Shown here one piece after another: positions 1 to 10,683 of a DNA stretch of 64,000 bases. Below the pieces are notes generated by a model. The model did no database searches and was not told where the DNA came from. It saw only the letters and a list, made by a program, of their open reading frames with translations. A program made the translations under genes and the position numbers. How positions within the stretch are numbered: position 1 is the stretch's first letter; each line of letters starts with the position of its first letter. Source of the DNA: Lamellibrachia columna (lineage: Eukaryota; Annelida; Polychaeta; Sabellida; Siboglinidae); the NCBI GenBank assembly GCA_963662155.1, contig OY759261.1:9767572-9831571 (forward strand). Direction: 5' to 3'.

Positions 1-770
1 ACTGTGCTGAAAGTAGTGTGGGGTGGATTTGTAATCGACGCTCATTATAATCAACACTGGGACACTTATTCACTTTATACAAAGCATTCAGTGGTGCCAT
101 ACTATAGGGAATAGTGCACTTGTGTGAGTTGTAAAGTGCTGACTGCTTCAAACTATAATTTGTGTACTTTAAAAACAAAACTGGAATTTATGTCGGATTT
201 GTCTGTGGGGAATCTATTAGGCTACAAAAAACAAGGTATTGCAAAATATATCAACATTTATGACATACATTTTATTGTGCATACATACATTTAATTACAA
301 AATTAATTATTATTATACAAAATTAACAAAACATGAAGTTAAAATACACGAGACAAGTAAAACTATATGAATCAAGAACACTATATGGTCAAATGATCAT
401 TAATAGTGATTTAATAGTGTTATTACATGATGTCAGAAATACCTAATGGCACCAATACAATCCTACTGTCAGGAATGGCATATTTTCACTCTGCCATAGA
501 TATGGATCAAGTATAAATCCATGGTCGCGACATTTTTGCATTTAGGATTGAGACCACTTTAAAATGTATACATTACAGATGCTGTTACATTTTAATCATG
601 ATTTACAGGTAGTATGGTATCCCTCTATCCAAGTGCTAAGCTTAGTCACAATCTGTACTATAAAAACACTACAGGTAAAAAAAGCACAATTATTAATGCG
701 ATATTAATTCAAATAAGGTGGGTGGATTTGTACTTGATTTTGAACAAACGTGCTTAAACTTTGACGAAAC

Positions 771-774
<4 letters not shown>
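1..774. other. AT-rich non-coding stretch
   Basis: I see no exon-like open frame with splice sites, no RNA gene and no recognisable mobile element here. The sequence is AT-rich and single-copy in appearance. If the receptor gene continues leftwards from its exon at 6757-6876, this would be intron or 3' flank. Confidence 0.5.

Positions 775-842
<68 letters not shown>
775..842. repeat. (AT)n microsatellite
   Basis: A pure alternating AT run of about 68 bases. The Tyr-Ile open frame through it is a by-product of the repeat, not a gene. Confidence 0.97.
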
Positions 843-844
<2 letters not shown>

Positions 845-913
845 GTATATGCTTTCGGCGTGCGAGAGTGCATTCATTGAATCAATCATTAGTAATCAGT
901 AATTTGTATTTGA

Positions 914-1033
<120 letters not shown>

Positions 1034-1254
1034 ACGAGAAATCACTGAATCAGTCGTCCAAGTACCAAGTTTGATACAAATATATTTAGGCATCAACATA
1101 TTGCTCTGGTGGTCAACTCGTACAGTCAGTTTGTATTATATTCACCAACTGAGCTTCGCAGGCACAACCACTAGGAGACCAGCAACTTAATCTACTGGCT
1201 GACAAAACTTCCACATTTGCAAATCAAGAATAACACAATATTGCTCACTATCAC

Positions 1255-2365
1255 AGTTGTTCCTGTGACTTTCACAATGTAACTGTTCTCCTGGTTTGTT
1301 GCAGCGTGTCCAGTTGTTATTGTTCACACAGCCATCAAGGCCATCACAAGTGTACATGTGAATCTATGTGACTGTCACAATGTCACTGTTTTCCTTGTTT
1401 GTTGCATAGTGTCCAGTTAAATTGTTATTGTTCACATAGCCACCAAGGTCATCACAAGTGTTGCTGTGAATATCTGTGACTGTCACAATGTCATTGTTCT
1501 CATTGTTTGTTGCATAGTGTCCAGTTAAATTGTTATTGTTCACATAGCCACCAAGGTCATCACAAGTGTTGCTGTGAATCTCTGTGACTGTCACAATGTC
1601 ATTGTTCTCCTTGTTTGTTGCAGCTTGTCCAGTTGTTATTGTTCACACAGCCATCAAGGTCATCACAAGTGTTCATGTGAATCTCTGTGACTGTCACAAT
1701 GTCATTGTTCTCCTTGTCTGTTGCAGTGTGTCCAGTGGTTATTGTTCACACAGCCATCAAGTTCATCACAAGTGTTCCTGTGAATCTCTATGACTGTCAC
1801 AATGTCATTGTTCTCCTTGTTTGTTGCAGCTTGTCCAGTTGTTATTGTTCACACAGCCACCAAAGTCATCACAAGTGTTCCTGTGAATCTCTGTGACTGT
1901 CACAATGTCATTGTTCTCCTTGTCTGTTGCAGTGTGTCCAGTTGTTATTGTTCACACAGCCATCAAGGTCATCACAAGTGTCCCTGTGAATCTCTGTGAC
2001 TGTCACAATGTCATTGTTCTCCTTGTTTGTTGCAGCGTGTCCACTTGTTATTGTTCACACAACCATCAAGGCCATCACATGTGTTGCTGTGAATCTCTGA
2101 GAATGTCACAATGTCATTGTTCTAATTTTTGTCGCAGCGTGTCCAGTTGTTATTGTTCACACAGCCATCAAGGCCATCACAAGTGTTCCTGTGAATCTCT
2201 GTGACTGTCACAATGTCATTGTTCTCTCCTTGTTTGTTGCAGTGTGTCCATTTGTTATTGTTCACACAGCCATCAAGGTCATCACAAGTGTTCCTGTGAA
2301 TCTCTGTGACTGTCACAATGTCATTGTTCTCTCCTTGTTTGTTGCAGTGTGTCCATTTGTTATTT
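1255..2365. repeat. Minisatellite, about 103 bp unit, about 11 copies
   Basis: Copies recur every 103 bases in the centre of the array (phrase TGACTGTCACAATGTCATTG at about 1584, 1687, 1790, 1893 and 1997), with slightly longer units at both edges. The period is not a multiple of three, so no frame can run through the array. The minus-strand reading of one unit is Cys- and Asn-rich (TCDDLDGC then VNNNNWTRC), faintly like part of an EGF-type module. It could therefore be an amplified exon fragment, but I see no matching splice sites. Confidence 0.9.
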
Positions 2366-2740
2366 CACCTAGTCTCAGCACGATTCGTTGCAGCAGAGGT
2401 TCATCACCAGAGCCTCATTACTGAACTCGTACTGAAGTAACTCAATAAGTTTTTGAGCAGCGATAATAAATTGCATATAATTTGTCTTCTCAAATGATGT
2501 TACATCTTGTTTGATTTGGTGAAGTGGTTCTTGTCTTTTAACCAAGTGGTGTAGACGTCTTACATCTGGGAAGTGATTCGTGTCTGAGTTGTGTTGACAT
2601 CTTCTGTGAAGTGTGTGTCTCTGTTGACTGTCATATCTCTGTGCTTCCTCGGTCAAGGAAATTCAGCTGAAACAATATGACATCATTTTGGCTAGTGAAT
2701 GACTCATGCATTCCATTGAACAACTGGCATAGTCTAAAGT

Positions 2741-3411
2741 GCCACTGACACGGTTGCTGCAAGTTCTAATTCTTTATAAAAAAAGCAACTTTTAGCCAAA
2801 ATTTTTGAAAACCTTCACGGTAATACAATCCATGACTTCACACATACAGGTGATATTTTCTTCACTAAATGTGATAATCTACAGCGATCTTGCAGCTGGT
2901 TCTTCTAATGGTTCTTTCTAAAAGTTCTACAAGAACCCGCTGCGAGATCGTTGTGAATTAATATATTTAGGGACATAGATTATAATCGTCTGTATGTGTA
3001 AAGTCGTGGATTTTATTACTGTGGTTTTTTATTTGGGGGGCAGCCGTGGCCTAGTGGTTAAGGTGTTGGACTCTAAATTCGAGGGCTGTGAGTTCAAGAC
3101 CCACACTGGGCACGGTTCGTTTTCGAAGCTTAGGCAATTTCGTTTACCCTACTTTGCCTCAGTCTACTCAGCTGCAAATGAGTACAAACACTGTTTGGAA
3201 GGTACCTGGACTAGTGTCCCGTCCAGGAGAGTCAGTATAACTGCACTCTAAGTTGCTTCGCACTACAGAAACCAGGTTTAAGCACTGGCCATATAAGCCT
3301 TCATGGCTTCCTAAGGCGTAATGCCTGGGGGATGACTTTACCTTACCTTTTTATTTGGTAAAAAATTGCTTTTTGAAAAGACTTAAAATTGAGAGCAACC
3401 GTGTCAGTGGC
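2741..3411. mobile_element. Fold-back MITE with long inverted termini, split by a SINE
   Basis: The left end (GCCACTGACACGGTTGC) matches the reverse complement of the right end. Similarity continues inward for roughly 110 bases on each side once the SINE at 3037-3347 and its target duplication are removed. The centre is also partly self-complementary (around 2890-2950), so the original element of about 350 bases is close to one large hairpin. It has no coding capacity. Its superfamily is not clear, and I could not find an unambiguous target-site duplication outside the termini. Confidence 0.75.
3037..3347 (+). mobile_element. tRNA-derived SINE (copy 1)
   Basis: A 311 bp SINE. The head carries a polymerase III A-box-like stretch (TGGCCTAGTGGTTAAGG) and a B-box-like stretch (GAGTTCAAGACCC). 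A central core runs through GCAATTTCG and CTCAGCTGCAAATGAGTAC, and the tail ends in TTACC repeats. It is flanked by a perfect 11 bp target-site duplication, TTTTTATTTGG, at 3026-3036 and 3348-3358. The core is shared with SINEs at 42584-42911 and 56935-57128. It is inserted in the fold-back element at 2741-3411, so it is the younger of the two. Confidence 0.9.
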
Positions 3412-3711
3412 AATGTGGTGTTTTTTAGCTGAATCTGCATGGAGAATTTGGAAACATATTTGATCATAACAATTCTGAAGATTGACAAATATGCCATTTA
3501 TCTTCTGAATTCGTTAATCAGAGAAATTCTTACCAGTATCATTAATGGAAAATATAAATCAACAGCAGAATATGTTCTAATGTATTTGCCATTACTGTGT
3601 TGTATTACACACAGTATCCAACTTTTACTTGACATTTACTCTTACCTGTTTTTGACACCATTTCGCCTGTCTTGAAGTTTGTGTTATGAGGATGTTCTAC
3701 TCATTGGTCCT

Positions 3712-4005
3712 TTGACAGCTGTGACAGCTGGGACTTCCACGGTCTGTGACAGCTGGGATTCCACGGTCTGTGAGAGTTGGGACTTCCACGGTCTGTGACA
3801 GCTGGGACTTCCACGGTCTGTGAGAGTTGGGACTTCCATGGTCTGTGACAGCTGGGACTTCCACGGTCTGTGAGAGTTGGGACTTCCACGGTCTGTGAGA
3901 GCTGGGACTTCCATGGTCTGTGACAGCTGGGACTTCCACGGTCTGTTAGAGTTGGGACTTCCATGGTCTGTGAGAGCTGGGACTCCACGGTCTGCGGTAC
4001 TTGTC
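3712..4005. repeat. Minisatellite, 25 bp unit, about 12 copies
   Basis: The unit reads approximately GGACTTCCACGGTCTGTGA followed by a variable six-base link (CAGCTG or GAGTTG). Because 25 is not a multiple of three, the same peptide words (for example VPALTDRG and SQLSQTVE) appear in turn in all minus-strand frames. The three overlapping open frames here are therefore products of the repeat. Confidence 0.95.
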
Positions 4006-4105
4006 TCTTCTGTTTGTGATCTCCAAGTTGCTGCCTGGCTCTGCAACATGACATCACTCACACTGTTACAACTCCAGACCTGCCAATATCATTGTACAAA
4101 GAAGC
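4005..4105 (-). repeat. Duplicated exon-like segment, copy a
   Basis: The minus strand from about 4105 to 4010 resembles the minus strand from about 5255 to 5160. Shared words are an ATGTTG preceded by TGACG/TGATGTC and followed by a CAGGC(T/A)GC stretch, and both follow a polypyrimidine plus AG. In copy a the frame reads SVSDVMLQSQAATW and runs into the 25 bp minisatellite. This may be a duplicated exon or a decayed dispersed repeat. Its phase does not fit the end of the receptor exon at 6757, so I do not assign it to that gene. Confidence 0.35.
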
Positions 4106-4557
4106 GTAGATCTACCACTGTTCATTACGTGATGGGGTAGATAAAAATCTAGCACAGTGGGCCTTGAGCCGCAGTTGCGAGGGGGAAGTGTGGAAGGGGG
4201 CTCCCCCCTTACTGAATATTTTTTATTTAGGGTATATTTAATTAATTCTTTTTCTGGTGTTTTTAGGTGAAATTGTGGTTTGGTAGTATATTTGGATTCA
4301 AAATGAGTATATTTTATTTTATGTAACTTTGAACATACAATGTGATAGTAGGTTTGGGTTGAAAAGTGGTAGATCATGAGACCTGTAAAAATGTAAGAAA
4401 ATGTGGTAGTTCTACTGCTAAAGCGATAGACTTGACACCAGGTATGTGTTAATTTCAATTGTTAATTTGTTAATTGAATTAACTCAATTGAATAATTTAA
4501 TTTTCAGAAAGGTTAATTTAATTCAATTTAATTAATTAACTTTACCAAAACGGGTTA

Positions 4558-5150
4558 ATGACTACTGGAACTTCTGCTTTCTCTTGTACAATGATCTTCT
4601 ACTTGCCTGCATTTCAGTCTGTGATTACTGGAACTTCTTGTGCTTTCTCTCATACAATGATCTTCTACTTGCCTGTACTGCAGTCTGCGACAACTGGAAC
4701 TTCTTCTGCTTTCTATCATACAGTGATCTTCCATTTGCCTGTATTGCAGTCTGCGACAACTGGAACTTCTTCTGCTTTCTCTCGTACAAGGACCTTCTAC
4801 TTGCCTGTATTGCAGTCTGTGACTACTGGACCTTCTGCTTTCTCTCGTACAAGGACCTTCTACTTGCCTGTATTGCAGACTGTGACTACTGGACCTTCTG
4901 CTTTCTCTCGTACAAGGACCTTCTACTTGCCTGTATTGCAGACTGTGACTACTGGACCTTCTGCTTTCTCTCATACAATGATCTTCTATTTGCCTGTATT
5001 GCAGTCTGTGACTACTGGAACTTCTGCTTTCTCTCGTACAAGGACCTTCTACTTGCCTGTATTGCAGTCTGTGACTACTGGAACTTTTGCTTTCTCTCGT
5101 ACAATGATCTTCTACTTGCCTGTATTGCAGTCTGTGACAATGATATTTAA
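4558..5150. repeat. Minisatellite, 63 bp unit, about 9.5 copies
   Basis: Units repeat every 63 bases in the centre (GGACCTTCTG at 4828 and 4891), with 66-base variants at the left carrying an extra TTC. The unit is a multiple of three without stops in two plus frames and one minus frame, which explains open frames of 188-200 and 139 codons. Nothing suggests selection on any of them. Confidence 0.95.
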
Positions 5151-5154
5151 CTTA

Positions 5155-5260
5155 TGCTGACGTCTGGATCTCTGGATCATGATTTCCGGCTAGCAGCCTG
5201 GTTCAACATTGCGTCATTGACACAGCTACAAAAACAAACCTCACTGGTTGTTTTGTTTAA
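5155..5260 (-). repeat. Duplicated exon-like segment, copy b
   Basis: Partner of the segment at 4005-4105. The minus strand has a good acceptor-like run (GTTTGTTTTTGTAG) followed by a frame reading CVNDAMLNQAASRKS and then a stop. Copy b leads into the 63 bp array just as copy a leads into the 25 bp array. It is either a relic of a duplicated exon or part of a dispersed repeat. Confidence 0.35.
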
Positions 5261-5722
5261 CAAACCATAACTGGGTTAATGTTGACAGCAATGGTTTGTT
5301 TTAACAGAACGTATATTTAGCTACATTGCATGACTTTGATATCAATACTATGTTACAGGAATGTGAGCTAAGCTGATTTTAAAGGTATGTATGAAAATCC
5401 ATGTATGAAAATGGAGAGTAGGATAGCGCTTATCTCATCTGATTCATTTATTTAACTGTCAGATGTACCATGTTGGTAGATTACACTGATAATATGATAT
5501 GTAAATCCACGTGAACTATAACATGTAAATTTGTGCTATTGGGATTTATATTAAAATAAAATATTAAAACAAATTATTGAACCCAATTATCATTACATAA
5601 CTATACATTTATTAGCAGCTTAATGATGTGCATATTTAATATGAAACTATGTAAATATCACACATCTACTACATCATAGCAACATTTTTTTATAAAATAT
5701 ACAAGAATAATTTGTTGATATA

Positions 5723-6720
5723 CAGTCGCGCCTCGTTATAACGCGGTAGTCGGGGTCCATGACTTCGGACCGCGTTGTAAGCGAGGCGCGTTAGGTGTTC
5801 TCATATCTGCCACCAGGGAGCTACTAAACAACAGCGACCCCCGCCCGCTGCACCAAGTCCATGAACCCTGTCGAAGCCCCGTGTGCTTGCAGCATTGTCT
5901 TATACGGCAATATGCAGTTTATGGAACTTATTAAACACGTATACTAGCATCAACGTGTATTATTTTTAAATGTCACACCCTCTTGACTTCTGAACTGAAT
6001 AAAACACATGTACGTATACCGTTATGGAATAGATCTACTACGATGATGATGTACTGGACCAACAGGCCTATGAATCGAAAATAATAACCTGGACCTGAGC
6101 AGCCGAAAACGTATATGATTTGACAAACGTAGTATGCAAGCTGATAAAACACAGAAAAAGACAATAGGTAGAATTAATAATTGTTTCACTTCGTCTTTCA
6201 ACCGATCTCGACCGAATAAATTTATTACGCACCACTTAACATCGATTCATCATTTCATATGCGGATGACAAATTCGTATGTTCGCCATCGGTAGCGTCTT
6301 GGGTTAGGAATTTGGCATGTTGGTTTCGCGTTGCGAAAATTATTAAATTTACGATGTAACGGAAGCATGTAATTTCACCCAAGTGTTATATTGGTACTGC
6401 TTGTTAAATGCATTTAAAACGGTTGATCTGATTCTTACGCGAGGCATATTTGTGAATCTCGATTGCAATTTACAAACCGTCGAAGCGAAGCCAGCGAGAG
6501 CGATTGATGTCGGCGACAGCGCAAAACAAACAACACGTTGATACTCGTTCATTGACATTGTTCACCTAATGTTTCTTGAGAATTGTCAAAGCAATTCTAA
6601 GTAGGTTTAAGCGGGCCCATTTGACATTTTCCCCTGGCGGCAGAAATTCGGGGTCCACGACCGACCGCGTTATATCCGAATCCGTGTAATAACGGGGCGC
6701 GTTATAACGAGGCGCGACTG
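5723..6720. mobile_element. TA-flanked Tc1/mariner- or pogo-like element, 998 bp
   Basis: The termini are perfect inverted repeats of 23 bases beginning CAGTCGCGCCTCGTTATAAC, flanked on both sides by TA (5721-5722 and 6721-6722). A second inverted motif with GACC and the GCGTTRTA word lies just inside each end. TA target duplication and CAGT termini fit the Tc1/mariner-pogo superfamily. I recognise no transposase, so it is probably non-autonomous. Its right end lies only 36 bases from a receptor exon. Confidence 0.88.
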
Positions 6721-6756
6721 TATCTAAAGAAATATAAAGTTTTGATAGTTGAATAC

Positions 6757-6876
6757 CTTGATATGTATATGGCACCATGTTTGTTGTGTTGATGGCTGAA
6801 GTTGACACTGTCTGTTTAGACGTCAAAGACCATAGTGGGCGTTTTCCAGCCAGACCTTGAATACGTTCTGGTCGTC
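6757..6876 (-). CDS. LRP-like receptor, visible exon 7 (C-terminal to the propeller)
   Basis: A 120-base exon with a consensus acceptor (TGTAG at 6881-6877) and donor (GTATTC starting at 6756). It starts two bases into a codon and ends with one base, so both introns are phase 1. It encodes RPERIQGLAGKRPLW followed by a Ser/Thr-rich stretch (SLTSKQTVSTSA), which contains no YWTD blade, no EGF cysteines and no membrane segment. A Ser/Thr-rich linker after an LDLR class B propeller would suit a juxtamembrane or O-glycosylated stalk, but that is inference. The exon joins in frame to 7936-8048. The downstream exon was not found, so the end of the gene is unknown. Confidence 0.65.
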
Positions 6877-7935
6877 CTACAATGTACAATTGAAATGAAG
6901 ACATTCATATTATATTACCTTAATTATAATCCAAAACTGTTGCCTAGCTATGTATAGCTAATTTGTTACATAGCTATGTATTGCTAATTTGTTACATAGC
7001 TATGTATAGCTAATTTGCTGTTAGCTTTATACATAACAAATAACTTACGTTGTTGTTATGTGTAGAATCTTTCTCGCACACAGGCTGTTAGTAGGGTCTA
7101 TGTTTTAGTGTATCACGTGTGTCTACGTCCTTTACAACATGTCAGATGGTAGGCAGATTGGCTGTTAATTGCAGACAATAATGTTTAATCGACTGTCTAT
7201 GACAGTCTAATTATTCTCTTTACTGATTCCATAACAATTAGAATGAAAGTTGCCCTCATTTATAACTCGGATAACCAGATCTTTCTAGGAAAATACTCCA
7301 CCAGGTGGATATGTGTATGTAATGTAAGATATATATCGAAAGGGCAGAGGTGATCAGCCAAGAGTGGGAGAGAATGGCTCAGGATGATTTGTTTAGAGGG
7401 CAGAACAATGGCCCTACCCTGCAAGGGTCCAAGGGGGGAGAAAAAGAGATGTTTCAATATCATAAAATAAAGCTGCTAGAATTTGTCACATCAATATGAA
7501 GAGTATTTGTCCTTACCCCAAAGAAAATGTGTCCACGTTTCACTTGCCCACTGTCAACTGACGACTTGGTCACCTTGGTACTTCATCCTGTCTGTGACGC
7601 CACTGACCTAACTGATGAGTTCATCTCCACCCAGGAGATGGTGGATGTCGCCCTTTAGTGTTTGTACTGGAGTGTCATCAGCTGTGACGTTTTAATGTGT
7701 GACGTACTTACCTGCTATACCTGGACTAAGACACACTAGAGAACATGTGCAACAAGTCAGTGTCACCACAGTCAATGCTGTTTACCTCTCACTGACTGGA
7801 GAGCAGTGCAAGCAGAAATATAGAGAGGAGAGTTGAAACCTACGGGAAGAAAACAGAAATATAGAGAGGAGAGTTCAAACAGCAAGAAAACTTAAATAAT
7901 TCAAACTAACACATAATCAATATATTTCCTTTTAC
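6877..7935. other. Intron between visible exons 6 and 7
   Basis: A 1059-base phase 1 intron. Apart from the 26 bp triplicate at 6945-7020 and some low-complexity AT sequence, I see nothing in it. Confidence 0.65.
6945..7020. repeat. 26 bp tandem triplicate
   Basis: Three consecutive copies of a 26-base unit starting TAGCTATGTATAGC (starts at 6945, 6971 and 6997), inside the intron just upstream of the last visible receptor exon. Confidence 0.95.
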
Positions 7936-8048
7936 CTGACATGCTGCATTCCCCGTGCAGATATGCCACGCTGTGGGTGTAGGAGCCAACGTAAGACCCC
8001 ATGTTGAGACTGGTATGGTGTCCTGTTTTCAGTTGGATTGAACCATGA
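7936..8048 (-). CDS. LRP-like receptor, visible exon 6
   Basis: A 113-base exon bounded by a strong acceptor (TTTTCTTGCAG ending at 8049) and a GTAAAA donor at 7935. The single first base completes a serine codon with the AG ending the previous exon. The peptide SHGSIQLKTGHHTSLN carries the second half of a propeller blade begun in the previous exon. It is followed by a segment (GSYVGSYTHSVAYLHGECS) that probably closes the propeller. It ends with a single G, phase 1, matching the next exon. Confidence 0.8.
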
Positions 8049-8261
8049 CTGCAAGAAAACAAACCAATAATCAGACATCAGGAGACAGTAGCCACTTGTT
8101 TGGTTACACTACATGTACAGTATTTGTTGTAATTCTTGCTGTGTGAGCCAGCGGTGTATTTAAGGGAGGGGGCCATGGCCCCTCTTAGCTTTTTTTTTTG
8201 TTTTGTATGTAAACTGTTGTACTACTACATGGTGGCTTGGTAGACTACGGGTGACTAAGTC

Positions 8262-8545
8262 TGTCTCCTCCTTTGGCTCCTCCTTTGCCCTCCCATTTTG
8301 CCCTCCCATTTTGGGCTCCCCCTTTGACCTCCCATTTGGCCTCCCCTTTGACCTCCCCTTTGGTCCCTCCTTTGGCCTCCCCCTTTGCACTCCCCTTTGA
8401 CCTCCCATTTTGGCCTCCCCTTTGACCTCCCCTTTGGTCCCTCCTTTGACCTCCCCTTTGGTCCCTCCTTTGGTCCCTCCTTTGGCCTCCCCTTTGACCT
8501 CCCATTTTGGCCTCCCCCTTTGCCCTCCCCTTTTGGCCCCTCCTA
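8262..8545. repeat. Polypyrimidine minisatellite (CCTCCCCTTTG family)
   Basis: A degenerate tandem repeat of about 15-16 bases in which CCTCCC alternates with TTTG(A/G). The plus strand is almost all pyrimidine. Its minus-strand reading is a Gly/Lys/Glu-rich open frame, which is expected from composition. Long mirror-symmetric polypurine-polypyrimidine DNA can form triplexes. The array lies in the intron between visible exons 5 and 6. Confidence 0.9.
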
Positions 8546-8701
8546 TGTTAGATCCTATATATTGTTGTAGTGAACAGCCACTTGGGGTATAACTACCTGT
8601 CCCTAAGTAGAAAGACATTGCTTAATTAACAGTCTGCATATTCCAAATGTAGACAATTCAAAGTAATGTAACAGGGGAAGTGAAGCTACAAAGTGTACTA
8701 C

Positions 8702-8828
8702 CTGTGTGGATCACCTTGTGAGTAATAAACAACATCATTTACAACTGCTAATCCCCATGGCCAGCCAGTGACATTGTATACTTGTGGGTTGTTGCCTGAG
8801 CAGTCACAACACTGTATATGCCTCTGCC
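8702..8828 (-). CDS. LRP-like receptor, visible exon 5 (propeller blade)
   Basis: A 127-base exon, acceptor TTGTTACAG at 8829 and donor GTAGTA at 8701. The first two bases complete an arginine codon (CGG) with the C ending exon 4. The peptide contains HIQCCDCSGNNP, then GWPWGLAVVNDVVYYSQGD. The order Gly-Leu-Ala-Val followed by a tyrosine-rich YYSQG in the place of YWTD is the classic layout of an LDLR class B blade. The local cysteine cluster (CCDC) is unusual within a propeller and could form loop disulphides. It ends in AG, phase 2. Confidence 0.87.
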
Positions 8829-9779
8829 CTGTAACAAAGACATTTGACATTCAGTAAAGCAGTGTGAGCAACTAGAAAATGACACGTACAGAATACAAAT
8901 CAAAAGATGACTTTGGTTACTTAAATAATTAAATTGGTTTTGTAAATGAAAGTATGTTTCACTATAACTGTAAGTGACTGTTTCTTGTTGTTTGTACATT
9001 ATCAGTTCCCAAATTAAATATTTGTTGTGTTGGATAGTTTTTAAATAATTAAAAGCGTATATATGATGCTACACTAGATATGCTTAATTGTACATACTAT
9101 TTTACATGTGTTAATAATAGATTGGGTTAATTACATAAATTATATTTTGTAAATTGCAATACCATGACTGGCTTAGGACTTCACTTGAATGAATGCATTG
9201 ATAACATATAGAGAATATGACTTATACAATACCTTTCCTTGATTTAAATTTGTTTAATGCACCTTGTGCTAGTGAAAAAAAATGCTGATGGATTATATTA
9301 AAACACCAATATATGACACTACATGACACTGGTTTCATGGAGGAAGGGGGTAAGTTTTAGTTAGTTTAGGTTTTCCCAAAACAGTGTTTATTTTCACATC
9401 ACCGTTCACATGGTGGTGACTTTGAGCACATCCAGGTAATTGTGCTATCATGACATACGTGCAAGCACATACCCACGCTCGTCCACACGTGCACACGCAC
9501 ACAGGCATAATTTATTTGTTCCTAAAATTACTACTTCAGTGGGACTTCAGTTTTGTATTATATAACTGGGTCAACTATGCTAAGGAAAGCAACAGATCCC
9601 AACCAGGGAAAACGATATCCTCTCGTGGATTCACTATACCTAAAAAAACACCATTGGTGTGAATACGTTGCGAGCAAATGATCTTCAAGTTTAAATGAAG
9701 AAGAAACAAATTGGCGAAATTATTTTCTAGAGATTCCACTGTAAATTCTTAGTTTGTAAGAGATAGGATGTCAACTTAC
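8829..9779. other. Intron between visible exons 4 and 5
   Basis: A 951-base phase 1 intron, AT-rich, with an A/C-rich stretch around 9460-9505. I see no element or second gene in it. Confidence 0.75.
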
Positions 9780-9943
9780 GGTAGTCACTCCAACACAACC
9801 TGCTGCTGCTGCTGTTGTAGTTGATGGACACACCAAATATCCTCTGGCCCACATTTGACACAATGCGAGTGTGTCCACTTCCATCCAGATTCACCTTCCA
9901 GATACCAGTTGATGATCTACCATCTTGTGCATAAAACAGCAGT
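9780..9943 (-). CDS. LRP-like receptor, visible exon 4 (propeller blades)
   Basis: A 164-base exon, acceptor TTTTAG ending at 9944 and donor GTAAGT at 9779. Its first base completes a glycine codon with the GG ending exon 3. The peptide runs LLFYAQDG, IWKVNLDGSGHTRIV, IFGVSINYN and RLCWSDY. This gives the end of one blade with the typical (I)xKVNLDGSGxTxIV strand and the start of the next, with CWSD in the YWTD position. LDLR class B propellers are extracellular ligand-binding or acid-release modules. A CAG/CTG-type serine run (five Ser codons) is present and may vary in length. Confidence 0.9.
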
Positions 9944-10628
9944 CTAAAATGGTACATGTAAAACAATGTGATGGTAATAACATGGCACATCAAGCAGAGT
10001 TAGTGGGATATTAACAAAACAAACAACTCCTAAATGGTGCAGGAAGTTGTTTGATCAGTTAATGGGCATTAATCATTAAAATAAAATTTGATGCTGCAAT
10101 CAGGAAACATAACAAAATAATTTGTTTAACTTTTATAATTTCATGAACCCGTGTCTTCAAAGTTTGGCTATACAGCTGTAATGTGCAACATCATCGCATC
10201 CGTGAATTTTCAAAACCCATCAAGTAAACATTTATTAGCATAGTAAGCATTATTTCATAACATTTATGATATAGTATATTATATCATGTGTAGTACACTA
10301 GTTTTAATTAGTGTCCCCGTTTAAGCGCAAGAATTAGTTTAACGTTGAAAGAATCACTGATGTAATTTCATTATGCACCTATGGATCAACTGCAATTGCA
10401 ACATCGTTGATGATGACGACAATGAATATTCATTACAAGAAGTCAACAGAAAATGACGTCCGTTGTCGAAGGCGACTTTGAAACATCGCGACATCATCAT
10501 AACAAAATGTAAATAGTCGCATCACGACTGAATGAAAATTACGACAGAATGCAATGAACAACAATATGTTGGCCTTTGTGATGTGTTAATCGTTATTTAA
10601 ACGGATGGATGAATTTTGTATTTGTTTG

Positions 10629-10678
10629 GAGTGATTTAAATCATGATTTAAATCAAATGATTTAAATCAAACAACTCT
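10629..10678. mobile_element. hAT-type terminal fragment
   Basis: This end (GATTTAAATCAAACAACTCTG) is nearly identical to the right terminus of the complete MITE at 10811-11162. It abuts the CR1 fragment starting about 10684. I did not find its left partner, so it is either a broken copy or part of a larger insertion whose left end has diverged. Confidence 0.55.
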
Positions 10679-10683
10679 GGTCA

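Noticed and set aside
1364..2316. Secreted Cys-rich repeat protein from the 103 bp array
   Set aside because: The period is not a multiple of three, so no frame persists beyond about two units, and no splice sites connect units.
2375..2662. Minus frame of about 93 codons (EEAQRYDSQQRHT...) as the last receptor exon
   Set aside because: The best acceptor (at 2667) is followed in this frame at once by TGA, other frames after it close within a few codons, and phase 1 entry from exon 6757-6876 is not met. It may be chance.
8160..8618. 152-codon Gly/Lys-rich minus frame
   Set aside because: It coincides with the polypyrimidine minisatellite and its composition follows from the repeat; it also sits in a receptor intron.
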